This document shows, in pieces, positions 1-11,784 of a stretch of DNA of 64,000 nt (position 1 is its first letter; each line of letters starts with the position of its first letter). The notes under the pieces were generated by a model, which worked only from the letters and a program-made list of their open reading frames with translations, was not told the origin of the DNA and searched no databases. Origin of the DNA: Aquarana catesbeiana (lineage: Eukaryota > Chordata > Amphibia > Anura > Ranidae); contig NC_133326.1 in the NCBI RefSeq assembly GCF_042186555.1, forward strand, positions 489,477,081 through 489,541,080, read 5' to 3'. The position numbers were made by a program, and so were the translations under genes.

Positions 1-1300
1 TTACCCTTCCCTGAGCACTCATAGCACCGTAACAGAAAAGCTTGGAGACTTGTGTGCTACCACAGAAACTGAATATTTGTTAGCCCACATGCAGGAAATT
101 TTATGGTCCACAGAATGTACTTGGATTACCATAGATGTTAAATCTTTGTATTCTTGCAATCCCCACTCTCTTGCACTGCTAGCCATTAAACATCATATCT
201 TGTGTTACAGTGTTTACAGTCATAACATAAAGGAGTTTATTTGTATAGCAGTAGAACTCCTTTTGACACACAATTTGTTTATGCTTGATGAATGATACTA
301 TATACAGAGTCAAGGTGCGCCCATGGGGATAAAATTTTCTCCCTCCCTGGTGAACCTTTATATGGGCTGGTGGGAAGAATTATTTTTATTTACCAATAGT
401 AACCCATTCAAAGCCAATATCACCTGGTATGGACGCTACATTGATGATCTGATTGTGGTATGGCATGGAACAGGTAATGCCATAGGTGAATTAATAAAAT
501 ATCTTAACAATAATTCTTTAAATTTAAAGTTCACCTGTGTGCACCATCCGACCCAAATAGACTATTTGGACTTGACTCTGATGGGGCATTCAGATAGTAA
601 CACATTGACTTTTAGAACTTTTAGAAAGCCCTGTAAAGGGAATTCCCTTTTACTAGCCAATAGCTGTCACCCCAGTCATACCATTAAATCTCTGTCCACT
701 GGCAAATTCATCAGGGCCAGAAGGAACTGTTCAACAGAGGAGGATTTTTTGCAAGAATGTGTAGTAATCCAAAAGTGACTCAAAGAAAGGGGCTATAGTG
801 TACAAACAATAGCTAGAAGCAAAAATATAGCTCTTCATAGAGATCGGGCGGAGATGATTCAGAATAGCAGTACAAAGAAACACAAATATTGTAGCAATTA
901 TCACAAAAATAAAGTTAACTTTGTTAATACATTTTCTTTAGAACACAACAAAATAGTTGCAATTCCTAAAGAACATCTTCCCATTCTGTATGCCGATAAA
1001 GATCTGTATAGTGTCATCAAGGGTGGATGCAATTTTTCATGCAGAAGGCCCCTATTTTAGGCAGCATGTTGTCACCTAGCTTGTTTTGCACACAGAAGCC
1101 AAACAAGCTACAGACTTGGCTTTCCACCACAGGATCCTATATGTGTGGCCAAAATACCTGCAAGCAGTGCCATAAACACAAAAAAGTACGTTAGTGACTT
1201 CCTTTTCAACTAATAAAACATATACCATTAAATAATATGTTAACTGTAACTCTAAATCAGTGTTTTATGCATGTAGCGCTGCCCTTTTGGGGGTTGCAAG
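1..1300 (+). pseudogene. Penelope-like element: reverse transcriptase C-terminal half, decayed
   Basis: Three plus-strand blocks read as one degraded Penelope-like RT. 50-295 holds the palm segment beginning ITIDVKSLYS. 323-778 holds the APMGIKFSPSLVNLYMGWWE stretch, then the catalytic box YIDDL and a thumb-like part ending near FIRARRNCS. 854-1060 holds PILYADKDLYSVIKGGCNF. About 1080-1300 resembles the linker (MCGQNTCKQCHK) and the start of the GIY-YIG endonuclease, but a complete endonuclease is not visible. A TGA at 293-295 and further breaks at 776-853 and 1060 make it nonfunctional. In the family this enzyme reverse-transcribes its own RNA at nicked nuclear DNA. The 5' part lies outside the window. 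Assignment to Penelope/Neptune-type elements rests on the RT motifs and linker; confident on family, less on subfamily. Confidence 0.85.
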
Positions 1301-2189
1301 ATAGATCAATACCCTTCTGTCTACCCTGACCCTGAGAGTCCTCTGTCACCTCTGACACCCTGGGTTCAAACATTTTTTCCCTTTTAGACAATAATAATAA
1401 TAAGGAATGATAGACACCAGAATGAGTTAAATCAATAACAGTTTACTCAATGATGAAAGAACCAAATGATAAACTCAAGCTCTACAGACGTTATTTTATA
1501 TAAAGTATTGTTAGTAGCAAAAATGACTATCACCTTTATAGTTCAAACATTAGACAATGCACCCTACATACCAGACAAGTGCATAAAATGTTTACGTTAA
1601 AGGACTACAGGAGAGCAAAGGAATGACTACTTTAACTGTCAGACCATTCTCTACTGCTTTCCCCACATAAGGATCAGCAAATTAATAGATAAACAAATAT
1701 AACTCCAGCAAACAGTAACTATAGCACAATTCAACCTGCTCTGCAAAGAGAGTTCTTGGTGAAAAGCAGCTTTGATGATTTCAGAAACAATTTCCTAGGT
1801 GGGGAGGGAAGCAATGGTAATCCAGTGTGGTTGTGTGAAAATCCAGTTAATCTTCAGCTAGCTTTGAGTACTTAATTGCATGCATAGAATACTTCCTGCT
1901 AAAGGTAGAGTTTCTGTTCCAATAGATTATGTGTAGCAAGTAAACATAATTCCTTTACAACCAGAATTGTAATGTGAATTCACAGTGATCACTGACTTAA
2001 AAAGATTAAGGTTTGTGGAACTACAAGCAACAGCAGATTGATTAATGGCATGGACGTCTGTGTATAGTATTCATGATATACTGGAGCAAATCTTGGCATT
2101 AAAGATGATAGAGAGTGTAGGAAATAAAGGTGTCTATGCACAGTGTCTGTTAAATTGGGCAATCACCCACTCACCACACTGGAACAGAA
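1301..2189. other. No recognisable gene
   Basis: AT-rich sequence with no supported coding region or clear repeat boundary. It may include the untranslated tail of the Penelope-like fragment. Confidence 0.5.
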
Positions 2190-3280
2190 GAAAGGATGAC
2201 TCTGATGAGGATGATGATGATTCTGATGAGGATGATTATTATTTTTATACTGGTTTTTTATAGCGCCAACAGTTTGCGCAGCGCTTTACAACATGAGGGC
2301 AGACATTACAGTTACATTACAATTTGGTACAAGAGGAATCAGAGGGCCCTGCTCGTTAGAGCTTACAATCTAAAAAGGAAGGGTCAATTGATACAAAAGG
2401 TAATAGCTGTGGGCGGATGAGCTGATGGAGGAAGTAAAACAGTGTTAGTTAGAAGCAGGATAAGCTTCTTTGAAGAGAGGGGTTTTCAGGGATCGTCTAA
2501 AGATGGATAGATTAGGGGGCAGTCGGACAGATTGGGGTAGGGAGTTCCAAAGGCTGGGAGAAGCTCTGGAGAAATCCTGGAGGCGAGCATGGGAGGAGGT
2601 GACAAGGGAGCTAGAGAGCAGGAGGTCTTGGTATTTTTGGACTAGGTTAGTGTTTTAGCTGGGGGCAGAGTTATGGATGGCTTTGTAAATTATTGTTAGT
2701 GCTTTGAATTGTATTTGTTGGGTGAGTGGAAGCCAGTGGAGGGATTGGCAGAGAGGGGTGGAGGACACTGAATGGTTGGTAAGGTGGATGAGTCTTGCAG
2801 CTGCATTCATTATGGACTGAAGGAGGGATAGTCTATGTAAAAGTAATCCAATGAGGAGGGAGTTGCAGTAGTCGAGACGAGAGATAACCAGGGAGTGAAA
2901 TAGAAGCTTGGTGGTGTCATTAGTTAAAAAGGGGCGTATTCTGGAAATTTTGCGGAGGCTAAGGCGGCATGATTTTGACAGGGATTGTATGTGGGCCTGA
3001 AAGGACAGTTCAGAGTCTAAGGTTACCCCTAGCACCCTGGCATGTGGGGACATACTGATAGATGTGCCATTGATCTTGACAGAGAAGTCAGGGGAGGGGG
3101 CACGTGGGGGAGGAAATATTAAGAGCTCAGTTTTAGATAGATTCAGTTTGAGGAAGTGGTTTGACATCCAGGCTGATATGTCTGTTAGTAAATCAATGAT
3201 GCATGAGGAGATTGATGGGGTGAGCTGAGGGACAGAGAGATAGATTTGGGGTGTCATCAGCATATAAATGGTAGTGAACG
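2190..3280 (-). mobile_element. L2/CR1-type LINE, 5'-truncated, with RT C-terminal part
   Basis: The minus strand reads as the end of an L2-type reverse transcriptase. A YADDTQIYLS-like active-site box (now frameshifted) lies near 3240-3275. Then come LNLSKTELLIFPPP, a VLGVTLDSELSFQAHI block, LVISRLDYCNSLL and AAARLIHLTNHS. After the stop, the 3' UTR ends in the conserved tail GCGCTGCGCAAACTGTTG (reverse complement of about 2265-2285). The GAT/ATT microsatellite at 2190-2240 follows, as is usual for L2-clade 3' ends. The same tail closes the plus-strand copy at 40770-40847. The 5' end is lost near 3280. The protein acts in target-primed reverse transcription; this copy is dead. Confidence 0.85.
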
Positions 3281-4715
3281 CCGCTCCACGGCTCACACCA
3301 ATCTGATTACTCAGCAGGGTGGATTGGACAGGAACGATCTCCGGGCCACCACCAAACAGTATAAAGAGATTGTCCACAGATGTCCTTCCAGATATCTGCT
3401 GGGTAAATCTGTTAAAGTAGGCTGCAGTAGCTGCAGCTCCTCACAGTAGCAGATTCCCTGCACACAGAACTACGCCGGTCTCAAGAGAGCATGCCTTGGC
3501 CCAAGCCTTGCTTCTTATAGTCCTTCCCAGCCATCTGCACTTCTCTATCAGCCTGCTGGTAGTTGTAGTTTCACACCATGCAGGCAGAGGCCGAATCCCT
3601 TCCAGATGGACTAAATGTCCCAAGATGCCTTGCTTTTTCTTCTAACCAAAGGGTCACAGAACAGCTAGGCTGGAACACTAGAGGGAAACAGCTCCTTAGT
3701 AACAGCATTACACGGCATCTTCTGATTGCAGCAATGTAAGTATCCAGTTCCTGGCTACATCTAATTCAATTCAGTGCCAGTAATTTGCAATATGTTGGGT
3801 GTATTATATGCCCATTGAGAGTTAGAATCTCAGAACATGTGAATGACACTACTAATATTATTGCCAAAAATATTTAAAATGTGTCAAAACATTTCCTAGA
3901 AGTACACCACGGCAATCTTGACACTTTTTATTTTCTTGGTGCTGAACAGGTTTAAAAAAACCCAAGAGAAGGCGATACTCATCATATTTTGCTTAAACGT
4001 GAGGTATGGTGGATCCATACCCTCAATACTAGAAAACCATATGGCTTGAATGATGGAATGGCCATAAATCTTTTTTTTTAACATGAATTTTATTGTTTTG
4101 CTACATTAGTTAGAATAATGTTAAAACATGTTCTAAATGTTCATGATATGTCTTTCATATGCCCGCTGTGGCTCTTCTTTCTCCATGTGTTTTTATATGA
4201 TTTGATTGTTTCTAATTAGGATATACCCGCCCCTCTTTTGAGGGCTTGTTTTGCTATAAATATCAGTTTTTAAATCAAATATGTGTGCTTTGATGAAGCC
4301 TTCCTGATTGAAGAATTGGTTGGAATAGTTCAATGAAATCCCTGGAAAAAGTCCAAGAAATTATATCCATGTTCAATGAAACAATTTTCCTTCTCTCCAC
4401 TCAGAGGAAATAAAATAGCTTATTCACTATAAATGGCAGATTTTAAAGGAGATATCTTTTATCTTGTAACTGTCTTGACTTTCAGAGACAGATGCTTCTT
4501 CTTCTGATAACCTTTCCATGGTGGCCACATTGGCCATGCATCTCACTAGAAATGTTACCTTACCAATTAAACATCTTCAATCACCAATTCAGTCTTCAGC
4601 TTCTATACATGTCACCCCATAGAGGTACCCATTACCTAACAAAACTCAGGCCAAGGTTATTGGTGTTAGACGTTGTTCAAGTATTTAGGCAGTGCACCTG
4701 GAAATCAAGGACATG
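3281..4715. other. No recognisable gene
   Basis: No coding region or complete mobile element could be supported. Short open frames here have no recognisable motifs. Confidence 0.5.
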
Positions 4716-4717
4716 TA

Positions 4718-4990
4718 GGGGCTGATTTACTAAAGGCAAATAGACTGTGCACTTTTTGAAGTGCAGTTGCACTGTGCAAGTGCAGTTGCTCCAGAGCTTA
4801 GTAAATGAGGTAAAGCTTCATTGTTTAAAGAATACCCAATCACATGGAACGAAAATTAAAAAAAACTGCATTTTTGCTTGCACGTGATTGGATGATGGAT
4901 ATCAGCAGAGATTCTGCTCATTTACTAAGCTCTGGAGCAACTGCATATTGCAAAGTGCACAGTCTACTTGCCTTTAGTAAATCAACCCCA
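4718..4990. mobile_element. Palindromic MITE flanked by TA
   Basis: The left end GGGGCTGATTTACTAAAGGC is mirrored at the right by its near-perfect reverse complement (ending TTTAGTAAATCAACCCC). Complementarity continues inward through an AGACTGTGCAC block and a CTCCAGAGCTTAGTAAATGA block, so nearly the whole 273 bp can fold back. TA lies at both sides (4716-4717 and 4991-4992), consistent with a TA target duplication and a Tc1/mariner-type origin. It is noncoding. A shorter relative is at 35650-35755. Confidence 0.75.
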
Positions 4991-4992
4991 TA

Positions 4993-6569
4993 GAGTCACC
5001 TCTATCCAGTAAAGCAAAACGTTTTAGATTTAGAACTATGGAGTTAAAAGAAAATCTACAGTGGGGAAAACATTTAGCCAGCAACTGTTAATATGCTTTA
5101 AAAAGGATAGTTTCTTGGCTACATTCAACTATGATACAGTATTTTCTGATACACAACCCTAGAGGAAGAATGGAGATTGGGAAATTTAGACTGAAGTCAG
5201 AGTTCTTCATTTTCAGCCTCTGTTTTTCCTCACTTTATGTTTCATTTGATGCCTTTGTACATTGCACAGTTTTGGACAGAGCATAGTCACATTTTCCCTT
5301 ACTATTATTCTTTTGATTTCAGAGTCAGGTCTGGACTTTATTCATCCCTTGGGTTAAATAACTAGAACTTAGCTATTTCCCACAAAAGCTCTTTAAAGTG
5401 GACATGGCATCAGGTATATTTTTTTTCAAGTGTATAAAGAGGTATTCATGACCTCTCACAGAGGTCATAGTACTCCCCCTGACCTTGCCTTCATTGCTTT
5501 CCTGTCCAGAAGGGTAGGGTCATCTTTGTTCAGGTATCCTGCATCAATTTACTGGACTAAGGCACCTACTCAGAGGAGAGATAGAAATCCAATGTAGCCT
5601 GTGGCAGATGGATGGACTGATGACATCATCTTAGTCCAGACAAAGTCACTTGACTGAAGCTCAATGACTGCTTTTTAATGAAAAAAAATACATAATTTTT
5701 AATTATACTGTTGCTGTATATTGTGACACATTAGGTGTGTATTCATGCAGACTTGTATAGTTGCCAATTTACAGCATTTCGGTGAAATTAAAAGCTAACC
5801 TTTCCTCGCTTTCATTCTTTCTTTATTGTGTGTAATACACCAGGTGTTCAGATAAACATTTGCTGAAAAGTAAAGTTTTTGCCATGCAGCAATATAAGCA
5901 TTTTCTCCCTAGACATTAGCTTTATGGGTGACATCACAAAATGTGTTTAGCTCACTGCCTGGTGCAAAACTAGCCTCAGGATCCATGGTGCTATATTCAG
6001 AATTTTACTATAGTACTAGGTCCCTGATTCACAAGATCAGCTTATTTGCCTTACAAGTATTACCAGCCCTCCATTTTTAGAAACTATAAACATATTTTCC
6101 ATTTACAAAGGCGCCTTCTGATAAACATTGTAACCACAGACCAAAAATACTTTATGCCCTCTACATAGCAATAACCTAAGTAAACATATACATATATTTC
6201 TATTTTTTTATGATTCATTTCCCTTTATCTGCTCTGTGAAACTGACTCATGGGATACATTTTAGCATAGCATAAATTGCTTGTGAAAGGTATTAAAAAAA
6301 AACAGCTATTCAGAGGGAAGATATCATTTTGGAGGATTACTGTAATATGCCATATGTTTTTGGTGACGTTAGTTATTCCAGAGACAGTTTCAAAATCTGC
6401 AAAAGTCCAAAAGCCATTAAAAATACTCATTAGTGTTCCACAACACCAGTTGCTGTGCTGTTTAACTGCAGGTGATGAGAGATGGTAATTGGGTGTTTGT
6501 ATGTTTGTATGAGGACTACTGTTGCCATTATGCTCGTTTATGCAGAAAGTAAGCTCAATATGTTGTACA

Positions 6570-6575
<6 letters not shown>
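4993..6575. other. No recognisable gene
   Basis: AT-rich intergenic sequence; nothing supported on either strand. Confidence 0.5.

Positions 6576-6637
<62 letters not shown>
6576..6637. repeat. (AT)n microsatellite with a short (AC) end
   Basis: An uninterrupted AT dinucleotide run of roughly 55 bp followed by ACACACA. Tyrosine-isoleucine runs in overlapping open frames are by-products of this repeat. Confidence 0.97.
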
Positions 6638-7101
6638 GTATATATATTGGGTTTATGTGGTATTAAAAGACAGGACCAGATTCTTTGTGGAGTGCAGCTC
6701 ACAAAGACACATCAAAGGACAGTGAAGGAGGCCAAGATTGCCAAGACTGGGATATTTGTTTTCCTTTTAAAGATACCCCTTGTGTATGGGAGGGTGTGCT
6801 TTACACAAAACATATACCTGTTCCATGTTCCCACAAAGAGCATGCTTTAAAATATGTAAAACATACTAACAGGTTACAATTTCATAGCCTTAAAGTGCAT
6901 GCAGTTGAAAAATGTACCCTCACTTTGGGGCAATTGCCTCTTATGTCTTTCTGCATCTCCAAGCGAGAAATGAAAATAAATTTTCCTAGCAAGACAGGGA
7001 TTGCAGGAGATGACTTGAACTTCAACTTGCGTCTCTGTTTTAAACTTTGAGGATGATTTGTTTCACAGTGCCCCCAGCTACAGTAGTAATTGAGGGCTTG
7101 T
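6638..7101. other. No recognisable gene
   Basis: Short open frames only; no motif or repeat boundary seen. Confidence 0.45.
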
Positions 7102-7949
7102 TTAACCACTTGCCTACCGCCCACCGCAGTATTTACTGCGGCAGGACCGCCACTCTGTGCCAGATCATGTACCTAGTACGTGATCTGGCACTTCCGCCGG
7201 CGGCCTGCTCCCACTGTAATGCTACACAGCGGGAGCTAATCAGAAGGTACAGCGGACTCAAAGTGCCACCATCACCCTCCGATGCTTCGATACACAGGCA
7301 GACAGATTGCGGTTCTGTGAGTACAGAAGGCATGGATCCTGTGTTCCTGTAAAGCAGGACCGATCCATGCCTTCCACTAGTAAAAGCACCTCCCCCACTA
7401 CACTGAATCACAGGCTAGTCACACAGTTAACCCTTTGATTGCCCCTGATGTTAACCCCTTCCCAGCCAATGTCATTAATACATTGACAGTGCACATTTTT
7501 TAGTACTGATCACTGTATTAGTGTCACTGGTCCCAAAAAAGTGTCAATAGTGTCAGTTATTGTCCAATTTGTCCACAGCAATATTGCAGTCCCGCTATAA
7601 GTCGCTGATCGCCACCATTACTAGTAAAATTTTTTTTTTTTAAATAAATAAAAATAACCCATAGTTTGCAGACGCTATAACTTTTGCGCAATCCAATCAA
7701 TATACGCTTAGGATTTTTTTTTGACCAAAAATATGTAGCAGAATACATATTGGTCTAAATTGATGAAGAAATTTGAGGTGATCAAATACCACCAAAAGAA
7801 AGCTCTATATCTGGGAAAAAAGTACATACATTTTATTTGGGTACAGTGTTGCATGACGGCGCAATTGTCAGTCAAAGTAACACAGTGGCATGTCGCAAAG
7901 AATGGCCTAGTCCTGAAGGGGTTAAATCTTCTGGAGGTCAAGTGGTTAA
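7102..7949. mobile_element. Nonautonomous piggyBac-type MITE (TTAA)
   Basis: It begins TTAACCACTTGCCTACCG and ends with GTCAAGTGGTTAA, so the ends are inverted and flanked by TTAA (7102-7105 and 7946-7949). The right part contains the same GATCAAATACCA and AGAAAGCTCTAT blocks and the CAATATACGCTTA-type stretch found at 32860-33220 in the autonomous piggyBac of this window. It is therefore probably an internal-deletion derivative of that family. No transposase codons remain; it would depend on a transposase in trans. Confidence 0.85.
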
Positions 7950-8368
7950 AGGAGAAGTCCAGCCAAAGCTCATTTGGCTGGGCTTCTCCTATGGGTCACA
8001 GGAGTGCTATTCATTTTGCACTGCTGTGACCCGTTTTCAGCAGAGAGCGGACTGAAGTCCACTCTCTGCTGACGTGACAGAAATCAGTCCAGGCACCGCA
8101 CCATCCTGACTCTGGAAGTCTGGATCCGCCAGGTGCCGCTGAGAGCCTGAGATGGGTGCTCCCCTCTCCTCCACAGCTCAGCGCTCCAATGGGCATGGAA
8201 GAGCAGAGCGGAGAGCTGCAGCTCTCTGCTCGGGGATCTGTGAGAACCGAGTCATCGGCAATGTTCGCTCGCTCGGTTCTCAGTGCAGAGACGCCGGGGG
8301 ACAGATGCAGCATCCACCTAGGTAAGTATGATGGAGGAAAATACCCCAAACCAATACTTCTCTTTTAA
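7946..8368. mobile_element. T2-like (Kolobok-type) MITE sharing a TTAA with its neighbour
   Basis: The left end TTAAAGGAGAAGTCC fits the T2-family signature TTAAAGGRR. The right end ACTTCTCTTTTAA (8356-8368) is its imperfect inverse. Target TTAA copies are at 7946-7949 and 8365-8368. The first also serves as the right TTAA of the piggyBac MITE. A short hairpin (GTCCAGCCAAAGC with GCTTTGGCT-like complement) follows the left end. Noncoding. Family assignment rests on the termini. Confidence 0.7.
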
Positions 8369-8402
8369 AGATACTTTACTGCTTGTTAAGGATATGAAAA
8401 TA

Positions 8403-8737
8403 CCCTAAAGTGTTTGTAATCCTCTGAAATTAAATCCCAGTCTCAATCCAGAGCACTAAGTGTAATTTCTATCTGCTGTCTCATTCCTCTGCTATCTGCA
8501 TAAGTCACTTCTGACAAGTTTTCCTGACACCAAGAGAGAAAAGGTGACGGGTGGGATTTCCAGCACACAGCCTGTGATTGGGGTGTGTCCTTTCCCACCA
8601 ATCAGATCTCACTGAGCTCTGCAGAGTGTAACTTCAGCTCCCAGCCATATGCTTTCTGAAAGCTCAGACAAACTGTATAAATTCTTAACCTTGAACAGCC
8701 GTAGAAGAGAGGTGGCTGCAGATAAACAGGTACAACT
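8403..8737. mobile_element. Left half of an eroded MITE split by the Tc1 element (tentative)
   Basis: The stretch starts CCTAAAGTGTTTGTAATCC. A roughly complementary end, GGTTTACGACCATTTTC, lies at about 11188-11204 just beyond the Tc1 insertion. This suggests an older inverted-repeat element that the Tc1 transposon entered at a TA. The ends are eroded, so this is an inference. Confidence 0.4.
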
Positions 8738-8908
8738 TACAGTTGTGTGAAAAAGTATTTGCCCTCTTCCTGATTTACTTTTTATTTTTTGCATATTTCT
8801 CACACTTAAATGATTCAGATCAAACAAATTTTAATATAACACAAAGATAACCTGAGTAAATGCAAGATGTAGTTTTTTTAATTATTATTTTATTTATTAA
8901 TGAAAAAA

Positions 8909-9635
8909 GTACCAAATTCCACCACAGGATGGAGCTGTGGGAATTTATTAGGTAGAGCAGTGTCGCGTCCTATATGTCAATTTATTTAAATAGAAAGAAC
9001 AAGGAAAAATTGACTTTATAGACACCAATTAAAAAATTGTATGTAAATTTTATTAACAAATAATACAAAAAGACATATTAATACATTGCATATAAAGTGC
9101 AAGAAGCTAGCTAAATCTCTCTCGAAGGGGTCATAGACCTCAGAGGCATATCCTTACAATTAATGGACATGTCCTTATAATAAAAATAAAGACACTAAAC
9201 TTTAGCTCTACATGTTTCACAATTGAATGCTTCTTCAGGAGCTTGTTTAATTAATCTATAAAAGAGAGAAAGAGAAAAAACATACAAATAGAAAAAATAC
9301 AATTAATAATCAAGGTTCTGGTAGGGCGTCTCAACAATTTGTGGGGAGTACCATAGAGCAATCAATAGGTGGACCTCAAGACATGCAAAGGGTGAGAAAG
9401 TTGAACATGTGGGGATGTGCTTGATACATACCCTGTTAAGGATGTAAGGAGAAAAGAAAAGAGGGGGGAAGAAGGGGGAAGGGACAAGAGAAGCAATAGC
9501 AGGGATAACGAAAAATTCCACTATCAGAAAGACAGGCATAACAGCCCGACATGGTGTAATTAAGGTGCCTATAAAGTCTTTTTAATTGGTGCCTATAAAG
9601 TCCATTTTTCCTTGTTCTTTCTATTGAAAATACAT
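8909..9635 (-). mobile_element. Hammerhead-bearing noncoding retroelement-like insertion in the Tc1 element
   Basis: The Tc1 sequence TTTATTTATTAATG appears on both sides (ending about 8901 and about 9648), so the foreign segment is flanked by a target duplication of roughly 14-20 bp. The segment starts and ends with inverted copies of a block containing ATAGAAAGAACAAGGAAAAA (8989 onward; complement near 9600-9625). It carries a hammerhead-ribozyme-like motif on the minus strand at 9204-9243. There is no coding capacity. Hammerhead motifs are known in Penelope-like elements and in retrozymes. Exact ends are uncertain by several bases. Confidence 0.65.
9204..9243 (-). ncRNA. Hammerhead-ribozyme-like motif (type I layout, degenerate core)
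   Basis: On the minus strand AGCTC is followed by CTGAAGA (consensus CTGATGA), a stem II region AGC...GT, GAAA, then CATGTA and GAGCT. AGCTC and GAGCT pair as a 5-bp stem I around the expected cleavage site. The CTGATGA box has one change, so cleavage is doubtful. Confidence 0.6.
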
Positions 9636-9849
9636 TTATTTATTAATGGAAAAAAAGCTGTTAAATCCTGCCTGGCCCTATGTGAAAAAGTAATTGCCCC
9701 CTCCCATGCTGAATCATGAATGAACTTTCATTAACCACAATTTTTTTTGGAAAGCTGAGTAAAATTTCTCTTGCCACACCCAGGCCTGATTATTGCCAGA
9801 CCTGTTGAATCAAGAAATCAAATAAGTAGAAGCTGTCTGACAAAGTGAA

Positions 9850-10960
9850 GCACGCTAACAGATCACAAAAAGCCACAATCTAAAAAAATTCAAGAACAGA
9901 TTAGAAACAAAGTAATGTACATGTATCAGTCTAGGAAGGGTTTCAAAGCCATTTCTAAGGCTTTGGAACTCCAGTGAACCACGGGGAGAGCCATTATCCA
10001 CAAATGGAGATAACTTGGAACAGTGGTGAACCTTCCCAGGAGTGGCCAGCCTACAAAAATTACTCCAAGAGCATGACGATGACTCCTCCAAGAGGTCATA
10101 AAAGAACCCAGAACAACATCTAAAGAACTGCAGGCCTCACTTGCCTCAGGCAAGATCAGTGTTCATGATTCAACAATAAGAAAGAGACTGGGCAAAAATG
10201 GCATCCATGGGAGTGTTCCAAGGCCAAAACCATTGCTGACCAAAAAGAACACAAAGGTTCACATTTACCAAAAACATCTTGATTATCCCCAAGACTTTTA
10301 GGGAAATATTCTGTGGACTGATGAAACAAAAATTTTATTTTTTGGAAGGTATGCGTCCCGTTACATCTGGCATAAAACTAATACAGCATTTCATAACAAG
10401 AGCATCATACCATAACATGTCTGACACCAACAGTCAGACATGGTGGTGGTAGCGTGATGGTCTGGGGTTGCTTTGCAGCTTCAGGACCTGGACGACTTAC
10501 CATGATTGATGGAACCATGAATTCTGAGCTCTACCAGAAAATCCTAAAGGTGAATGTCCAGCCATCAGTTCATGACCTCAAGCGCACTTGGGTTATGCAG
10601 CAGGACAATGATCCGAAACACAACAGCAAGTCCACCTCCAAATGGTTCAAACAAAGCAAAATTTAGGTTTTGGAGTGACCTAGTCAAAGCCCGGACTTAA
10701 ATCCAATTGAGATGCTGTATCATGACCTTACACAGGCCGTTCATGCTGGAAAACCCTTCAATGTGGCTGAATTAAACAATTCTGCAAAGAAGAGTGGGCC
10801 AAAATTGCTCCACAGCAATGTGAAAGACTCATTGCCAGTTATCACAAATGCTTGATTGCAGTTGTTGCCGCCAAGGGTGGTACAATCAGTTATTAGGTTT
10901 AGGGGGCAGTTGCTTTTCCACATAAAACCAGGCAGGTTTGGACAGCTTTTTTGCCTTAAT
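9850..10960 (+). pseudogene. Tc1-like transposase, decayed (DDE)
   Basis: Fragments in shifting plus frames spell a Tc1 transposase. The first catalytic block is ILWTDETKILFFG near 10305-10345. The GGGSVMVWGCFAASGPGRL-like block is near 10441-10495. The second aspartate is in MQQDNDPKHNSKS near 10597-10635. The last block SPDLNPIEML is near 10689-10720. The longest intact piece is 10454-10666. Several frameshifts and stops separate the pieces. The family enzyme binds the terminal repeats and moves DNA by cut-and-paste into TA. This copy cannot encode a working protein. Confidence 0.88.
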
Positions 10961-11119
10961 AAATGAAACCATCATTTAAAAACTGCATTTTGTATTTACT
11001 CGGATTATCTTTGTGTACTAATAAAATTTGTTTGATGATCTGAGTCATTTAGGTGTGACATATGTGCAAAAAAATAAAAAAATCAGAAAGGGGGCAAATA
11101 CTTTTTTCACACAACTGTA

Positions 11120-11784
11120 TGTAGGAGGATTAGCTTCATCTCTGGGTATCACCTGATGCTAGTCACTTCACTGTGTATATGTAAAGGTTTACGACCATTT
11201 TCAATGTTAATTTTGTCAACATGTTCACTTTAAGATGAACACAGGTTCACTTTAAATAAAAATGACTAATCCTAAGATAAGAAGGAAAATCATGTGTAAT
11301 AGCTACAAACAGCATTCACAACAATCATCATGCAAGTTATTCACATCTTTACTGAAATGCACACAGCATGAACTGTTCATCACGGACACAGTACATTCAA
11401 AACTGACATTTTCATGTGTGAGTGCTAATGGACTGTATCACTAAAATTTAAACATATTTTTGTAAGTATCTGGTATTATTTCTGTTTTTATAAAGGCTAT
11501 TTGTGTCAGGGTTAACAGCCATTCACAAATGCATAAAAAGTCTATCTGAAATCTTATTAAAATTGACCATGAAAAATAGCAGATTTGTGTGCTGTGCATT
11601 TGCAAAACAGCCAATCATCTAGTTCTGGTCACTTGATAATCTATTCATGCATAAATAGTGTGGTAATCTTTAAAATAATGGGTGCTCTCTATCTCACACA
11701 ACATTTTCTTTGTGATGCCAACCAGACTGAAAGCAGCTGTAAATGCTTTTTTTTCTAAAATAGCAAACGTGTTAAGGGTTAGTC
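11120..11784. other. No recognisable gene
   Basis: The first about 85 bp may be the right half of the MITE split by the Tc1 element; the remainder shows nothing supported. Confidence 0.4.

Larger units (their letters stand above)
8740..11117 (+). mobile_element. Tc1/mariner transposon with TA duplication, split by an insertion
   Basis: Terminal inverted repeats CAGTTGTGTGAAAAAGTATT (from 8740) and its complement AATACTTTTTTCACACAACTG (to 11117) are flanked by TA at 8738-8739 and 11118-11119. Removing the insertion at about 8909-9635 leaves about 1.65 kb, the usual size of a Tc1-like element. Subterminal sequence next to each end includes the matching blocks TGATTCAGATCAAACAAATT and AATTTGTTTGATGATCTGA. 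Confidence 0.92.

Noticed and set aside
2045..2263. Acidic DSDEDDDD frame
   Set aside because: Made by the GAT microsatellite tail of the L2 LINE.
4280..4330. Possible further hammerhead near TTTGATGAAGCC
   Set aside because: No GAAA box at the right spacing and no complementary stem I.
6482..6850. Open frames with Tyr-Ile runs
   Set aside because: Caused by the AT microsatellite; flanks lack any protein motif.
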